NCBI RefSeq assembly: GCF_004353925.1
Contig: NZ_SMOK01000003.1
Location: 243,835 to 307,834, forward strand
From: Pseudomonas sp. H9
GTDB taxonomy: Bacteria; Pseudomonadota; Gammaproteobacteria; Pseudomonadales; Pseudomonadaceae
DNA: 64,000 bases
Direction: 5' to 3'
Shown here: positions 42,493 to 51,738 of the stretch, in pieces
How positions within the stretch are numbered: the first letter of the stretch is position 1
How the letters are laid out: each line of letters begins with the position of its first letter
The notes under the pieces: model-generated
Told to the model about the DNA's origin: nothing
The model's database searches: none
The model's input: the letters and a program-made list of their open reading frames with translations, nothing else
Made by a program: the position numbers and the translations under genes

Positions 42493-42813
42493 ATGGCCAG
42501 GAAAACCACCGTGCAAGCCGATGCCGAGCAAATCAAGGATCAGGCATTCAGCGAATTACAGGCCTTGATTGATGAATCGGAAAAACTGCTGCGTGACAGC
42601 GCCACCCTGGTGGGCGAAGAAGCCGAAACCCTACGGGCTCAGGTTGGGCTCAAGCTCAAGCAGGCCGGTGAAGCGGTGAGTAATGTGCGCAGCAAGGCCC
42701 AGCCAATGGTTGATGCTACTCATGACTACATCGGTGGTCACCCGTGGCAAACGGTGGCCATTTCGGCCGGGTTTGGCCTGGTGGTGGGGTTGCTGCTCGG
42801 ACGCCGCTCTTAA
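42493..42813 (+). CDS. DUF883-family (YqjD/ElaB-like) membrane-anchored protein
   Basis: A 106-residue protein. A long helical part (about 10-78) with repeated Ala/Glu/Lys is followed by a single C-terminal membrane anchor (TVAISAGFGLVVGLLLGRRS). E. coli relatives YqjD and ElaB bind ribosomes to the inner membrane in stationary phase. GHPWQTVA before the helix is a family mark. GATGAGGAA supplies the ribosome site. Confidence 0.88.
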   Translation: MARKTTVQADAEQIKDQAFSELQALIDESEKLLRDSATLVGEEAETLRAQVGLKLKQAGEAVSNVRSKAQPMVDATHDYIGGHPWQTVAISAGFGLVVGLLLGRRS

Positions 42814-42822
42814 CACCATCCT

Positions 42823-42892
42823 GTAGGAGCGGGCTTGCCCCACGATGCGATGTGGCTGACAGATCGCTATCGCGGGGCAAGCCCGCTCCTAC
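42823..42892. repeat. REP pair that supplies a stop codon
   Basis: GTAGGAGCGGGCTTGCCCCA faces its partner ending GCCCGCTCCTAC. The TAG stop of the response regulator gene (42891-42889) is in the partner's end, as at 33317. Confidence 0.92.
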
Positions 42893-43512
42893 AAGTTCAA
42901 GGGCTGAACCACGCCGCAGGCAATGGCCATGCCCACCAGAGCAGGCAGGTGCGCAGCTTCCATGCGTTTCATCACCCGCGCCCGATACAAATCCACGGTT
43001 TTCACACTGACTTCAAGCTGCTCGGCAATCTCCCGGTTGCTGAAGCCCTGCACCAGCGGTACGAACACATCCCGTTCACGCGGCGTCAGGCTGTCGATCC
43101 GCGCCTGCACGGTTGCCCGTGGGCCGCTGCCCGCCAGGTTTTGCTGTGAGCGTTCGAGCGCCGCCTGCACCGCATCCAGCAACAGTTGGTCGTTGTAGGG
43201 TTTTTCGATGAAGTCGCAAGCGCCAGCCTTGAACGCGCGCACCACAATTGGCACGTCAGCATGCCCACTGAGGAAGATCACCGGCAAGTCGATACCACGT
43301 CCGCGCAAGGCCTCCTGCACACTCAGCCCGCCCATCCCGGGCATGCGCACATCCAGCAGCACGCAGGCTGGCAGGTGCGCATCACACGCCGCGAGAAATG
43401 CCTGACCGCTGGTAAAGGCCAGCGCCTCGATCCCCACCGACTCCAACAACCAGACCGTGGAATCGAGCATGCCCTGGTCATCATCGACCACATAGACTTT
43501 TGGTTGCTGCAT
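42889..43512 (-). CDS. FixJ-type response regulator
   Basis: A 207-residue response regulator. The receiver (about 5-120) has the acidic pair DDD at 10-12, the phospho-Asp at 54 in LLDVRMPG, and Lys near 104 in FIEKPYN. The LuxR/FixJ helix-turn-helix is at about 140-200 (LTPRERDVFVPLVQGFSNRE). It overlaps the kinase stop by one base. The stop codon comes from a REP element. A likely target is the divergent acyl-CoA ligase operon beyond the kinase gene. Confidence 0.92.
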   Translation of the reverse strand: MQQPKVYVVDDDQGMLDSTVWLLESVGIEALAFTSGQAFLAACDAHLPACVLLDVRMPGMGGLSVQEALRGRGIDLPVIFLSGHADVPIVVRAFKAGACDFIEKPYNDQLLLDAVQAALERSQQNLAGSGPRATVQARIDSLTPRERDVFVPLVQGFSNREIAEQLEVSVKTVDLYRARVMKRMEAAHLPALVGMAIACGVVQPLNL

Positions 43513-45311
43513 CACTTTTCCTCTGTTGCGGCGCTTGCCACTGGCGCCAGCCGACAACACAAAATCAACCCGCCCTGCGCCCCCGGCATCGCCTGCAAGG
43601 TGCCGCCAAAGCCCTCGATGATACTGCGGCTCATGCTCAAGCCAAGCCCCAGACCTTCCGGTTTGCTGGTGTTGAACGGGGTGAAAATACCATCAAGACG
43701 CTCAGGTGCTACGCCCGGGCCCTGGTCGCTGACCTGAATCTGTACCTGCCCGGCAAACCATTCAGCGCTGAGCACAATACGCGACGGTTGACCGCGATGC
43801 TGCTCACGATTGGCGTCGATGGCATTGCGCAGCAGGTTGAGCAGAACCTGTTCGAGCAGCACCCGATCGGCATACACCGTCGGCAACGGGTCAGCGATTT
43901 GCAGCGCGATCTGCACATGGTCACGCGCCGCCTCCCAGTCGCACAGACGCACGGCCTCCAGGGCTACATCGGCAATGGCCAATGCCTGCAGGCGTCTGGG
44001 CTCTTTGCGCAGAAACGCACGCAGGCGCTTGATCACTGCTGCGGCGTGCGTGGCCTGCTCGCTGATGCGTTGCAAACCTTGGGCGACCCGCGCAGCCGCC
44101 TGCGGATCGCGATCCAGGGCCTGCAGGTAACGTTGGCTGGCCCCGGCATAATTGACCACGGCCGCCAGCGGCTGATTGATTTCATGGGCAATGCCCGACG
44201 CCAGTTCACCCAGCGTAATCAGCCGTGCGCTGTGGGCCAGTTCGTCCTGATGACGGCGCTGCTGGCCTTCGCGCAGTTCGCGCTCGGTCATGTCCCGCGC
44301 CACCAGCGAGTAATAACGCTCAGCGCCGCTGCCCCGGTGGGCCAGCAACACCAACGACACCGGAAACGCTGTACTGCCCTGCCATGGGATAAGCCGCGTC
44401 TCAGCCTGCCACACGCCGGTTCGTTCGGCGCACTGCCAGCCCTCGCGGTCTAGGCGTTGCAGCAGGGCCGGGTCAAGCAAGGCCTGCAAGCCGGGCAACT
44501 GCTCAACGTCTTGTAGCGCTAACGCCTTGCGCGCCGAGCGGTTGAGGTAACTCAAATGACCGTCGCGGTCGGTAAACAGCACAAGGTCGGTGTTGGCCTC
44601 GACCACTTCGGCTAGGCGTCGGCGGTTCTCCTGGGCCTCAACGCGCGCGGTGATGTCCCGTGACACGCTGACGATCTCGACCACCACCCCGGTATAGGTT
44701 TCGCGAATGGCCCGGCTGGCAATCTCGAACCATAAGTAACGGCCATCGTGATGCCGCACCCGGCAGGTCATGGTCTGGTAGCCGTCCTGCTCCAGTGCTT
44801 GAGCGGCCTGTTGCAACGACTGCTGGCGATCCTGAGGGTGAAACAGTGATTGCACCGCTACACCACGCAACTGCTCCGGCCAGTAACCCAGCAGCCGGAA
44901 GGACGCTGGCGAGGCATCGAGGAAACAGCCGTCGGGGCTGTGCCGGGAAATCAGATCAGTAGTGTTTTCGGTGATCAAACGGTACAGGCGCCGGGCCTGG
45001 CTGGCTTCGCGTTCAGCCTGGCGCTCGGCGGTGGCGTCACGGCAGCGCAGCAAAACCCGATCTGTGCTGACGGGAATGAACGTCCAGAGCAGGATCCGCT
45101 CGGCAACCAGTGCTTCAACATCGCAGATGGCACGAACCTGCCGCAGGCAGGCATTCACCAGCGCCTGATAGTTGCTGGGCAACCAGTAATCGACCGTGCG
45201 TTGTGGCCAGGGGCCGAGCATGGCCTGCAAAGCGGGATTGACTTCCAGCACAGCGGCGCAGGCGTCCAGCATAAGGCTGGGCTGCGGGTCACTGGCGAGC
45301 AATGGCGTCAT
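43512..45311 (-). CDS. PAS-domain sensor histidine kinase, FixL type
   Basis: A 599-residue kinase with no membrane helix visible, so a cytoplasmic sensor. Three PAS-like domains occupy about 1-95, 105-225 and 228-345 (DLISRHSPDGCFLDASPASF and LVLFTDRDGHLSYLNRSA are typical). The phospho-acceptor His376 is in ASGIAHEINQPLAAVVNYAG, and the ATP-binding domain shows NLLRNAIDAN and SDQGPGV. There is no heme-binding His pattern I can be sure of. It pairs with the FixJ-type regulator and is divergent from acyl-CoA ligase, so it may sense a fatty-acid or related metabolite. Confidence 0.88.
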   Translation of the reverse strand: MTPLLASDPQPSLMLDACAAVLEVNPALQAMLGPWPQRTVDYWLPSNYQALVNACLRQVRAICDVEALVAERILLWTFIPVSTDRVLLRCRDATAERQAEREASQARRLYRLITENTTDLISRHSPDGCFLDASPASFRLLGYWPEQLRGVAVQSLFHPQDRQQSLQQAAQALEQDGYQTMTCRVRHHDGRYLWFEIASRAIRETYTGVVVEIVSVSRDITARVEAQENRRRLAEVVEANTDLVLFTDRDGHLSYLNRSARKALALQDVEQLPGLQALLDPALLQRLDREGWQCAERTGVWQAETRLIPWQGSTAFPVSLVLLAHRGSGAERYYSLVARDMTERELREGQQRRHQDELAHSARLITLGELASGIAHEINQPLAAVVNYAGASQRYLQALDRDPQAAARVAQGLQRISEQATHAAAVIKRLRAFLRKEPRRLQALAIADVALEAVRLCDWEAARDHVQIALQIADPLPTVYADRVLLEQVLLNLLRNAIDANREQHRGQPSRIVLSAEWFAGQVQIQVSDQGPGVAPERLDGIFTPFNTSKPEGLGLGLSMSRSIIEGFGGTLQAMPGAQGGLILCCRLAPVASAATEEK

Positions 45312-45343
45312 GGCGGCATTCCCTGGATAGCCTCAAAGGCGCA

Positions 45344-45390
45344 TATGGTACTTCTACTATATTGCTATAGTCTATCTTCCAAGTACCATA
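45344..45390. promoter_or_regulatory. Nested palindrome between kinase and acyl-CoA ligase genes
   Basis: TATGGTACTT (45344-45353) and AAGTACCATA (45381-45390) form a perfect 10-base inverted repeat. Inside lies a second one, CTATA-TTGC-TATAG (45357-45370). It is in the divergent promoter gap and is a good candidate operator for the FixJ-type regulator. Confidence 0.6.
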
Positions 45391-45512
45391 GGGACTCACG
45401 TAAAAATGTGACACCAGAAGGGCCAGCCCTTCACGACACCTGATCAGAGCTAACAATCAGCCACCGGGGGTTGCAGTACGCCATACAGGCACCCCCTGCA
45501 CAGGAACACTTC

Positions 45513-47135
45513 ATGTCGATTTTCTCCCAGGGCCTGGCGCCCGCCCCTGTCAATCACCAAGCCCTTAGCCCTCTGAGCTTTATCGAACGCACGGCTGCCG
45601 TCTACGGCCAATACCCGGCGGTGATCCACGGCGCTATCCGGCGCAACTGGCAACAAACCTATGAACGTTCCCGCCGCCTGGCCAGCGCCCTGGCCGGACG
45701 CGGTATCGGCCAGGGTGACACGGTGGCGGTAATGCTGCCGAACATCCCGGCCATGCTGGAAGCGCATTTTGGCGTTCCGATGATCGGTGCCGTGCTCAAT
45801 GCCTTGAACGTACGCCTGGACGCTGAAGCCATTGCGTTCATGCTTGAACACGGCGAAGCCAAGGTACTGATCACCGACCGCGAATTCCACAAGGTCATCG
45901 CTGCGGCGTTGGCACTGATGGAACACCCGCCGCTGGTGGTTGATGTGGACGACCCGGAATACGGCGAAGGCCAGGCGGTCAGTGAGCTGGATTACGAAGC
46001 CTTCCTTGCCGAGGGCGACCCCGAATTCGCCTGGCAGTGGCCCGAAGACGAGTGGCAGGCCATCTCCCTGAACTACACTTCCGGCACCACCGGCAATCCC
46101 AAAGGGGTGGTTTACCACCACCGCGGCGCCTACCTCAACGCGCTGGGCAACCAGATGACCTGGGCCATGGGTAACCACCCGGTGTACCTGTGGACCCTGC
46201 CGATGTTCCACTGCAACGGCTGGTGCTACCCCTGGACCGTTACCGCCCTGGCCGGTACCCATGTGTTCCTGCGACGTGTCGATCCACAGCGGATCCTGAC
46301 CCTGATCCGCGAGCATCAGGTTACCCACTTGTGCGGCGCACCCATCGTGCTCAACGCCCTGATCAATATGCCCGACTCTGCCAAAGCCGCTATCGACCAC
46401 CCGGTGAACGCCATGGTGGCGGGTGCCGCACCACCGGCTAAAGTCATTGGCGCGGTCGAAGAAATGGGCATCAAAGTCACCCACGTCTACGGCCTGACCG
46501 AAGTTTATGGCCCGGTGACCGTGTGCGCCTGGCACGCCGAATGGGACGAGCAACCGCTGGCCGAGCGCGCCCGGATCAAATCCCGCCAAGGCGTGCGCTA
46601 CCCGACCCTTGAAGGCCTGATGGTCGCCGACCCGAAAACCATGGAACCGGTGCAACGTGACGGCAACACCTTGGGCGAGATTTTCATGCGCGGCAACACG
46701 GTCATGAAGGGCTACCTGAAAAACCCCGAAGCTACAGCACAAGCCTTCCGCGGCGGTTGGTTCCACACCGGCGACCTGGCGGTCTGGCATGCCGACGGCT
46801 ATGTCGAGATCAAGGACCGGCTCAAAGACATCATCATCTCCGGCGGCGAGAACATCTCGACCATCGAGGTCGAAGACACTTTGTACAAACACCCGGCCGT
46901 ACTGGAAGCCGCAGTGGTCGCCCGCCCGGACGAAAAATGGGGCGAGACGCCCTGCGCCTACATCACCCTCAAAGCAGGCTGCGAGCAGACACTTGAGGCC
47001 GACATCATCAGCTTCTGCCGCGAGCACCTGGCTGGCTTCAAACTGCCCAAGACCGTAGTGTTCCGCGAACTGCCGAAAACCTCTACCGGCAAGATCCAGA
47101 AGTACCTGTTGCGCGACTGGGCCAAGGCGCTCTGA
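45513..47135 (+). CDS. Acyl-CoA ligase (AMP-forming), DmdB-like
   Basis: A 540-residue adenylate-forming enzyme. The ATP loop YTSGTTGNPKGVVYHHRGA is at about 190-208, VYGLTEVYGP and GWFHTGDLAVWHADGYVEIK are the next two core motifs, and the catalytic Lys is in the C-terminal KTSTGKIQKYLL. It activates a short or medium carboxylic acid to its CoA ester; DmdB of the methylmercaptopropionate pathway is in this group, but the substrate cannot be told from sequence. The ATG at 45513 follows CAGGAA. The next gene is a matching dehydrogenase, so they form a two-step beta-oxidation start. Confidence 0.87.
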   Translation: MSIFSQGLAPAPVNHQALSPLSFIERTAAVYGQYPAVIHGAIRRNWQQTYERSRRLASALAGRGIGQGDTVAVMLPNIPAMLEAHFGVPMIGAVLNALNVRLDAEAIAFMLEHGEAKVLITDREFHKVIAAALALMEHPPLVVDVDDPEYGEGQAVSELDYEAFLAEGDPEFAWQWPEDEWQAISLNYTSGTTGNPKGVVYHHRGAYLNALGNQMTWAMGNHPVYLWTLPMFHCNGWCYPWTVTALAGTHVFLRRVDPQRILTLIREHQVTHLCGAPIVLNALINMPDSAKAAIDHPVNAMVAGAAPPAKVIGAVEEMGIKVTHVYGLTEVYGPVTVCAWHAEWDEQPLAERARIKSRQGVRYPTLEGLMVADPKTMEPVQRDGNTLGEIFMRGNTVMKGYLKNPEATAQAFRGGWFHTGDLAVWHADGYVEIKDRLKDIIISGGENISTIEVEDTLYKHPAVLEAAVVARPDEKWGETPCAYITLKAGCEQTLEADIISFCREHLAGFKLPKTVVFRELPKTSTGKIQKYLLRDWAKAL

Positions 47136-47159
47136 CCCCTTTTTAAAGCGAGACTCTGT

Positions 47160-48929
47160 ATGCCCGAATTCAATGCTCCGTTGCGCGACATGCGCTTTGT
47201 CCTACACGAAGTGTTCCAAGGCCCTGCCCTGTGGGCCCGCCTGCCTGCCCTGGCCGAACGGGTAGACGCCGACACCGCCGATGCCATTCTTGAAGAAGCG
47301 GCGAAAATTACCGGCCAGTTGATTGCCCCTCTCAACCGTAGCGGCGATGAACAAGGCGTAACCTTCGACAATGGCCAGGTGCGTACCCCTGACGGCTTTG
47401 CCCAAGCTTGGCAGACCTACCGTGAAGGCGGCTGGGTCGGCTTGGCTGGCAACCCCGAACTGGGTGGCCTGGGCATGCCGAAAATGCTCGCCGTGCAGTT
47501 CGAAGAAATGCTCTATGCCGCCAACTGCAGCTTCAGCCTCTACTCGGCGCTAAGCGCCGGTTGCTGCCTGGCGTTGGACGCCCACGCCAGCGAAGAACTG
47601 AAGGCCACCTACCTGCCACCGCTGTACAGCGGCCAGTGGGCGGGCACCATGTGCCTGACCGAACCGCACGCCGGTACCGACCTGGGGATCATCCGCACCA
47701 AGGCCGAACCCAACGCTGATGGCAGCTACCGTATCAGCGGCACGAAAATCTTCATCACCGGTGGTGAGCAGGACCTGACCGACAACATCATCCACCTGGT
47801 GCTGGCCAAACTGCCGGATGCTCCGGCAGGGCCCAAAGGCATCTCGTTGTTTCTGGTGCCCAAGTTTCTGGTTAACACCGACGGCAGCCTCGGCGCCCGC
47901 AACCCGGCGCATTGCGGCTCGCTCGAACACAAGATGGGCATCAAGGCTTCAGCCACCTGTGTGATGAACTTCGACGGTGCCACCGGTTACTTGATTGGCG
48001 AAGCCAACCGCGGGCTGGCAGCGATGTTCACGATGATGAACTACGAGCGCCTGTCGATTGGCATTCAAGGGATTGGCTGCGCTGAGGCCTCGTATCAAAA
48101 CGCTGCACGCTACGCTCAGGACCGCCTGCAAAGCCGTGCGGCTACTGGCGCACAGGCGCGTGAGAAGATTGCCGACCCGATCATTGTTCACCCCGATGTG
48201 CGACGCATGCTGCTGACGATGCGGGCCTTGAACGAAGGTGGGCGGGCCTTTGCCACCTACGTCGGGCAACAGTTGGACATCGCCAAGTACGCAGAACACG
48301 CCGAAGAACGAGAACTGGCTCAACGCCAGGTGGCACTGCTGACACCGGTGGCCAAGGCATTTTTCACCGACACCGGCCTGGAAAGCTGCGTGCTCGGCCA
48401 GCAGGTATTCGGTGGTCACGGCTATATCCGCGAATGGGGCCAGGAACAATTGGTGCGTGATGTACGCATCGCACAAATCTACGAAGGCACCAACGGCATC
48501 CAGGCCCTCGACCTGTTGGGTCGTAAGGTCGTGGCGGACGGTGGCAGGGCCCTGGCTGAATTCACCGGGCAGATTCGTCAGTTCTGTGAAGGCGACACGC
48601 CGTATCGCGAGGCGCTGCTCAAGGCAATCGCTGACCTGGAAAGCATCAGCCAATGGCTGCGTGATCAAGCCGACAGCGATGCCAATGCGGTAGGCGCGGC
48701 CTCGGTCGAATACCTGCAGCTATTCGGTTATGCCGCCTACGCCTACATGTGGGCACGGATGGACAGCGTGGCGGCGTCGAAGCTGGCAGACGACCCGGCG
48801 TTCTACGGGGCAAAACGTGCCACCGCTGCCTTCTTCTTTGCCCGCCTGCTGCCTCGCAGCCTGTCGCTGCACGCCAGCATTCGTGCAGGTAGCACCTCAC
48901 TGTTCGGCCTGGCTGCCGAGCAGTTCTGA
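47160..48929 (+). CDS. Acyl-CoA dehydrogenase, DmdC-like long form
   Basis: A 589-residue acyl-CoA dehydrogenase of the long (about 590-residue) group that includes DmdC. It has an extra N-terminal segment (FNAPLRDMRFVLHEVFQ), the FAD/substrate block MCLTEPHAGTDLGIIRTKAE (about 162-181), QVFGGHGYIREWGQEQLVRD, and YEGTNGIQALDLLGRK. An added C-terminal helical domain follows. It starts 25 bases after the ligase gene, so the products likely act in sequence on the same acid. DmdC acts on 3-methylmercaptopropionyl-CoA; here that is only a possibility. Confidence 0.88.
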   Translation: MPEFNAPLRDMRFVLHEVFQGPALWARLPALAERVDADTADAILEEAAKITGQLIAPLNRSGDEQGVTFDNGQVRTPDGFAQAWQTYREGGWVGLAGNPELGGLGMPKMLAVQFEEMLYAANCSFSLYSALSAGCCLALDAHASEELKATYLPPLYSGQWAGTMCLTEPHAGTDLGIIRTKAEPNADGSYRISGTKIFITGGEQDLTDNIIHLVLAKLPDAPAGPKGISLFLVPKFLVNTDGSLGARNPAHCGSLEHKMGIKASATCVMNFDGATGYLIGEANRGLAAMFTMMNYERLSIGIQGIGCAEASYQNAARYAQDRLQSRAATGAQAREKIADPIIVHPDVRRMLLTMRALNEGGRAFATYVGQQLDIAKYAEHAEERELAQRQVALLTPVAKAFFTDTGLESCVLGQQVFGGHGYIREWGQEQLVRDVRIAQIYEGTNGIQALDLLGRKVVADGGRALAEFTGQIRQFCEGDTPYREALLKAIADLESISQWLRDQADSDANAVGAASVEYLQLFGYAAYAYMWARMDSVAASKLADDPAFYGAKRATAAFFFARLLPRSLSLHASIRAGSTSLFGLAAEQF

Positions 48930-48968
48930 AGCCGCTTAATGAGCGGCGGTCGATCACGGCTGCGCGGC

Positions 48969-48992
48969 TTACCCCGTCATGTGGCGGGGTAA
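48969..48992. terminator. Inverted repeat after the acyl-CoA dehydrogenase gene
   Basis: TTACCCCG and CGGGGTAA pair across eight bases. There is no T run, so termination strength is doubtful. Confidence 0.4.
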
Positions 48993-49040
48993 CGCTGCGA
49001 ACTCGGTGAATTTGTAAGACTTTTGGTAGCAAAAAACTCT

Positions 49041-49059
49041 ACAAATGATAGTCATTCGC
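49041..49059 (+). promoter_or_regulatory. Fur box of the orphan fecR
   Basis: ACAAATGATAGTCATTCGC matches the 19-base Fur consensus at 13 positions, with the core AATGATAGTCATT matching 12 of 13. It lies 63 bases before the fecR start. Confidence 0.7.
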
Positions 49060-49121
49060 CATTATCTCGGGTTCTCCCCGCCTACCCTGCAGAGGTAGAA
49101 TAGGCAAAACCGGGAGCCTAG

Positions 49122-50129
49122 ATGAACCACACCAGCCACAGCGCCGACGAATACGATGCCATTACCGATGCCGCTGCGCAGTGGTGCATGCGCTTGCACG
49201 CCGAAGACTGCACGCCCGCCGAACGTCAGGCATTTGAACAGTGGCTGGCCGCTGATCCACTGCATGCCCAGGAATACGAGGCCATGCAGGACATCTGGCA
49301 AACGGCCGATCATCTGCCTCGCAGCGCCACACCTGGCAAGGTCATCACCCTCCCCCTGCGCCGCCGAAGCGCATGGCGTCACTATGCCTCGGCGGCGGCA
49401 ATTGCCTTAGTGGCCTTACCGGCAGGTGCCTGGATCGGTTGGGAACAAGGCTGGCTGCCCAACAGTTACCAACACCTGGAAAGTGGCGACACCATCAGCC
49501 ATGTGCTCCTGCGCGACGGCAGCCAGGTTGAACTGAACCTGGGCACCGAGTTGCGCTTTACCAACTACAAGGACGTACGCAAGGTCACGCTGGTCAAGGG
49601 TGAAGCCTTTTTCAAGGTTAAACACGACAGCCAGCACCCGTTCATCGTCCACGCCGCGCAGGGTCAAACCCGTGTGACGGGTACCCAGTTCAATGTGTGG
49701 AAGTATGAAGATCAGGTCAAAGTGACCCTGGTCGAAGGCTCGGTATTGGTCAGCAGCGAAGCCCGCGATGCCGATGGCGGCTACCGCCTGGGCCCTGGCA
49801 TGCAAGCCAGCTATCAGGCTGGTGACTTTGAGCCACGCCTGAGCCAGACCTACGCCCACGACACCAGCCTGGCGTGGCGCAATGGCAAGTTGGTGCTCGA
49901 TAACCTGAGCCTTGCCCAGGCGCTGCCGCAGATCAACCGCTATCTGGACGCGCCATTACTGCTGGCAGACGAAAGTACCGGCAACATTCGTATCAGTGGC
50001 GTCTACGACACCCACCAGATCAAGCGTCTGGTCAGCAATCTGCCCAAGGTGTTGCCGGTTTACCTGACCCGCAACAAAGACGGCAGCATGCTCCTCAACC
50101 ATATCGCACCACCGCCCGCACGGGGCTGA
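49122..50129 (+). CDS. Orphan FecR-family transmembrane regulator
   Basis: A 335-residue FecR. Cytoplasmic sigma-binding part (about 1-85, with DAAAQWCMRLHAEDCTPAER), one membrane helix (about 88-108, YASAAAIALVALPAGAWIGW), and periplasmic FecR domain (HLESGDTISHVLLRDGSQVE, GTQFNVWKYEDQVKVTLVEG) with an STN-like end. No fecI-type sigma gene or TonB receptor is next to it: the neighbours are an acyl-CoA dehydrogenase and an antiporter. It has its own Fur box. It either works with a distant sigma factor and receptor or is a remnant of a lost set. Confidence 0.9.
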   Translation: MNHTSHSADEYDAITDAAAQWCMRLHAEDCTPAERQAFEQWLAADPLHAQEYEAMQDIWQTADHLPRSATPGKVITLPLRRRSAWRHYASAAAIALVALPAGAWIGWEQGWLPNSYQHLESGDTISHVLLRDGSQVELNLGTELRFTNYKDVRKVTLVKGEAFFKVKHDSQHPFIVHAAQGQTRVTGTQFNVWKYEDQVKVTLVEGSVLVSSEARDADGGYRLGPGMQASYQAGDFEPRLSQTYAHDTSLAWRNGKLVLDNLSLAQALPQINRYLDAPLLLADESTGNIRISGVYDTHQIKRLVSNLPKVLPVYLTRNKDGSMLLNHIAPPPARG

Positions 50130-50158
50130 GCCTTGTGCTCAACCCCGCAACTTGCTCA

Positions 50159-51478
50159 CTACAGCATCATTGCCGCCAGCCAGCCGAAGGCCAGCAACGG
50201 CAAGTTGTAGTGAATGAAGGTCGGCACCACGGTGTCCCAGATGTGGTGATGCTGGCCATCCACGTTCAAGCCCGAGGTCGGGCCCAGGGTGGAATCCGAA
50301 GCTGGTGAACCAGCATCACCCAAGGCACCGGCGGTGCCCACGATGCAGACGGTGGCGACCGGGTCGAAACCTAGCTGAACGCACAGCGGTACGAAGATCG
50401 CGGCAAGAATCGGTACAGTGGAAAACGACGAGCCGATACCCATCGTCACCAGCAGCCCCACCAACAGCATCAGCAAGGCACCAATGCCCTTGCTGTGGTC
50501 GATCCACAGGGCAGAGGTTTCCACCAGGCTCTTGACCTCACCGGTCGCCTTCATGACCTCGGCAAAGCCGGAGGCGGCAATCATGATGAAGCCGATCATG
50601 GCCATCATCTTCATGCCTTCGGTAAACAGGTCATCGGTTTCTTTCCAGCGCACGATGCCGGACACCGAGAAAATCAGAAAGCCGGCCATCGCCCCGATGA
50701 TCATCGAGTCCAGCCACAACTGAATGATGAACGCCGCCGCAATAGCCACACCGGCCACCAGCAAGGTCAGCGGGTTGTAGCGCACTGCCACCTGCTCGAC
50801 CTGCTCGATTTTTTCCAGGTCGTAGACACGCTTTTTGCGGTAGCTGAAGAATACCGCCAGCAGGAGCCCAAACAGCATGCCAGCCGCCGGAATGGCCATG
50901 GCGTGGGTCACATTGACACCACTGACATCCACCCCGCTACGGCTGACGTTGGCCAGCAGGATTTCGTTGAGGAAGATGTTGCCGAAACCGACCGGCAGGA
51001 ACATATACGGTGTGATCAAACCGAAGGTCATCACACACGCCACCAAGCGCCGGTCGATCTGCAGCTTGGTCAGCACGTAGAGCAGTGGCGGCACCAGCAA
51101 CGGAATAAAGGCAATGTGGATCGGCAGAATGTTCTGCGAGGAAATAGCCACCACCAGCAGCAAGCCGATCAGCAGCCATTTGACCTTGCCGCCATTGGCA
51201 TGCCCTTGCTGGCCCACCATCGCCAGGATACGGTCCGCCAGGGCATGGGCCATGCCGGACTTGGCAATCGCCACAGCAAATGCACCGAGCAAGGCATATG
51301 ACAAGGCAACCGTAGCCCCACCGCCCAAGCCACCGTTGAAGGCCTTGAGCGTGCCTTCAATTCCCAGGCCACCCACCAGCCCGCCCGCCAGCGCGCCGAC
51401 GATCAGGGCAATCACCACATGCACGCGGGACAAACTCAATATCAGCATGATGCCGACCGCGGCAATTACTGCATTCAT
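50159..51478 (-). CDS. Na+/H+ antiporter family protein (NhaC-like)
   Basis: A 439-residue membrane protein with about 11 or 12 helices. It belongs to the Na+/H+ antiporter-like part of the ion transporter superfamily: [57 protein letters not shown] and [20 protein letters not shown] are characteristic loops. Relatives export Na+ or carry amino acids such as histidine; the substrate is not clear. The ATG follows a weak GAGGTCACAGGA. It is divergent from the chemoreceptor gene. Confidence 0.82.
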   Translation of the reverse strand: MNAVIAAVGIMLILSLSRVHVVIALIVGALAGGLVGGLGIEGTLKAFNGGLGGGATVALSYALLGAFAVAIAKSGMAHALADRILAMVGQQGHANGGKVKWLLIGLLLVVAISSQNILPIHIAFIPLLVPPLLYVLTKLQIDRRLVACVMTFGLITPYMFLPVGFGNIFLNEILLANVSRSGVDVSGVNVTHAMAIPAAGMLFGLLLAVFFSYRKKRVYDLEKIEQVEQVAVRYNPLTLLVAGVAIAAAFIIQLWLDSMIIGAMAGFLIFSVSGIVRWKETDDLFTEGMKMMAMIGFIMIAASGFAEVMKATGEVKSLVETSALWIDHSKGIGALLMLLVGLLVTMGIGSSFSTVPILAAIFVPLCVQLGFDPVATVCIVGTAGALGDAGSPASDSTLGPTSGLNVDGQHHHIWDTVVPTFIHYNLPLLAFGWLAAMML

Positions 51479-51670
51479 TCCTGTGACCTCTAGAAACCAG
51501 ACAAAAAGCGACCGAGCCGGCGACGAACTACTTAGAAGCAGCGGCCGAACGATAGGTATTGTTATGGAGGGCGCACACTCTGAAGCAGCCCCCTTCGCTT
51601 GTCAAAGCGCATTACTCAACAAGCGTCGTAGGAATGAACGAAAACGGCGCATTTAAATTGATCGTTTGAA

Positions 51671-51697
51671 TCAAGAACGCGGCAAAACCGCCGATAA
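51671..51697 (+). promoter_or_regulatory. Sigma-28 (FliA) promoter of the chemoreceptor
   Basis: The -10 box GCCGATAA at 51690-51697 is perfect and stands 11 bases after a weaker -35, TCAAGAAC, at 51671-51678. It lies 41 bases before the chemoreceptor start. Confidence 0.75.
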
Positions 51698-51738
51698 CGT
51701 CGGCAGCCTCAATCTTTTTCAGATCAAAGGACTTCACC

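Noticed and set aside
45450..47027. Minus-strand open frame of about 525 codons
   Set aside because: It mirrors the acyl-CoA ligase gene, which has all core motifs; the antisense product has low-complexity composition and no ribosome site.
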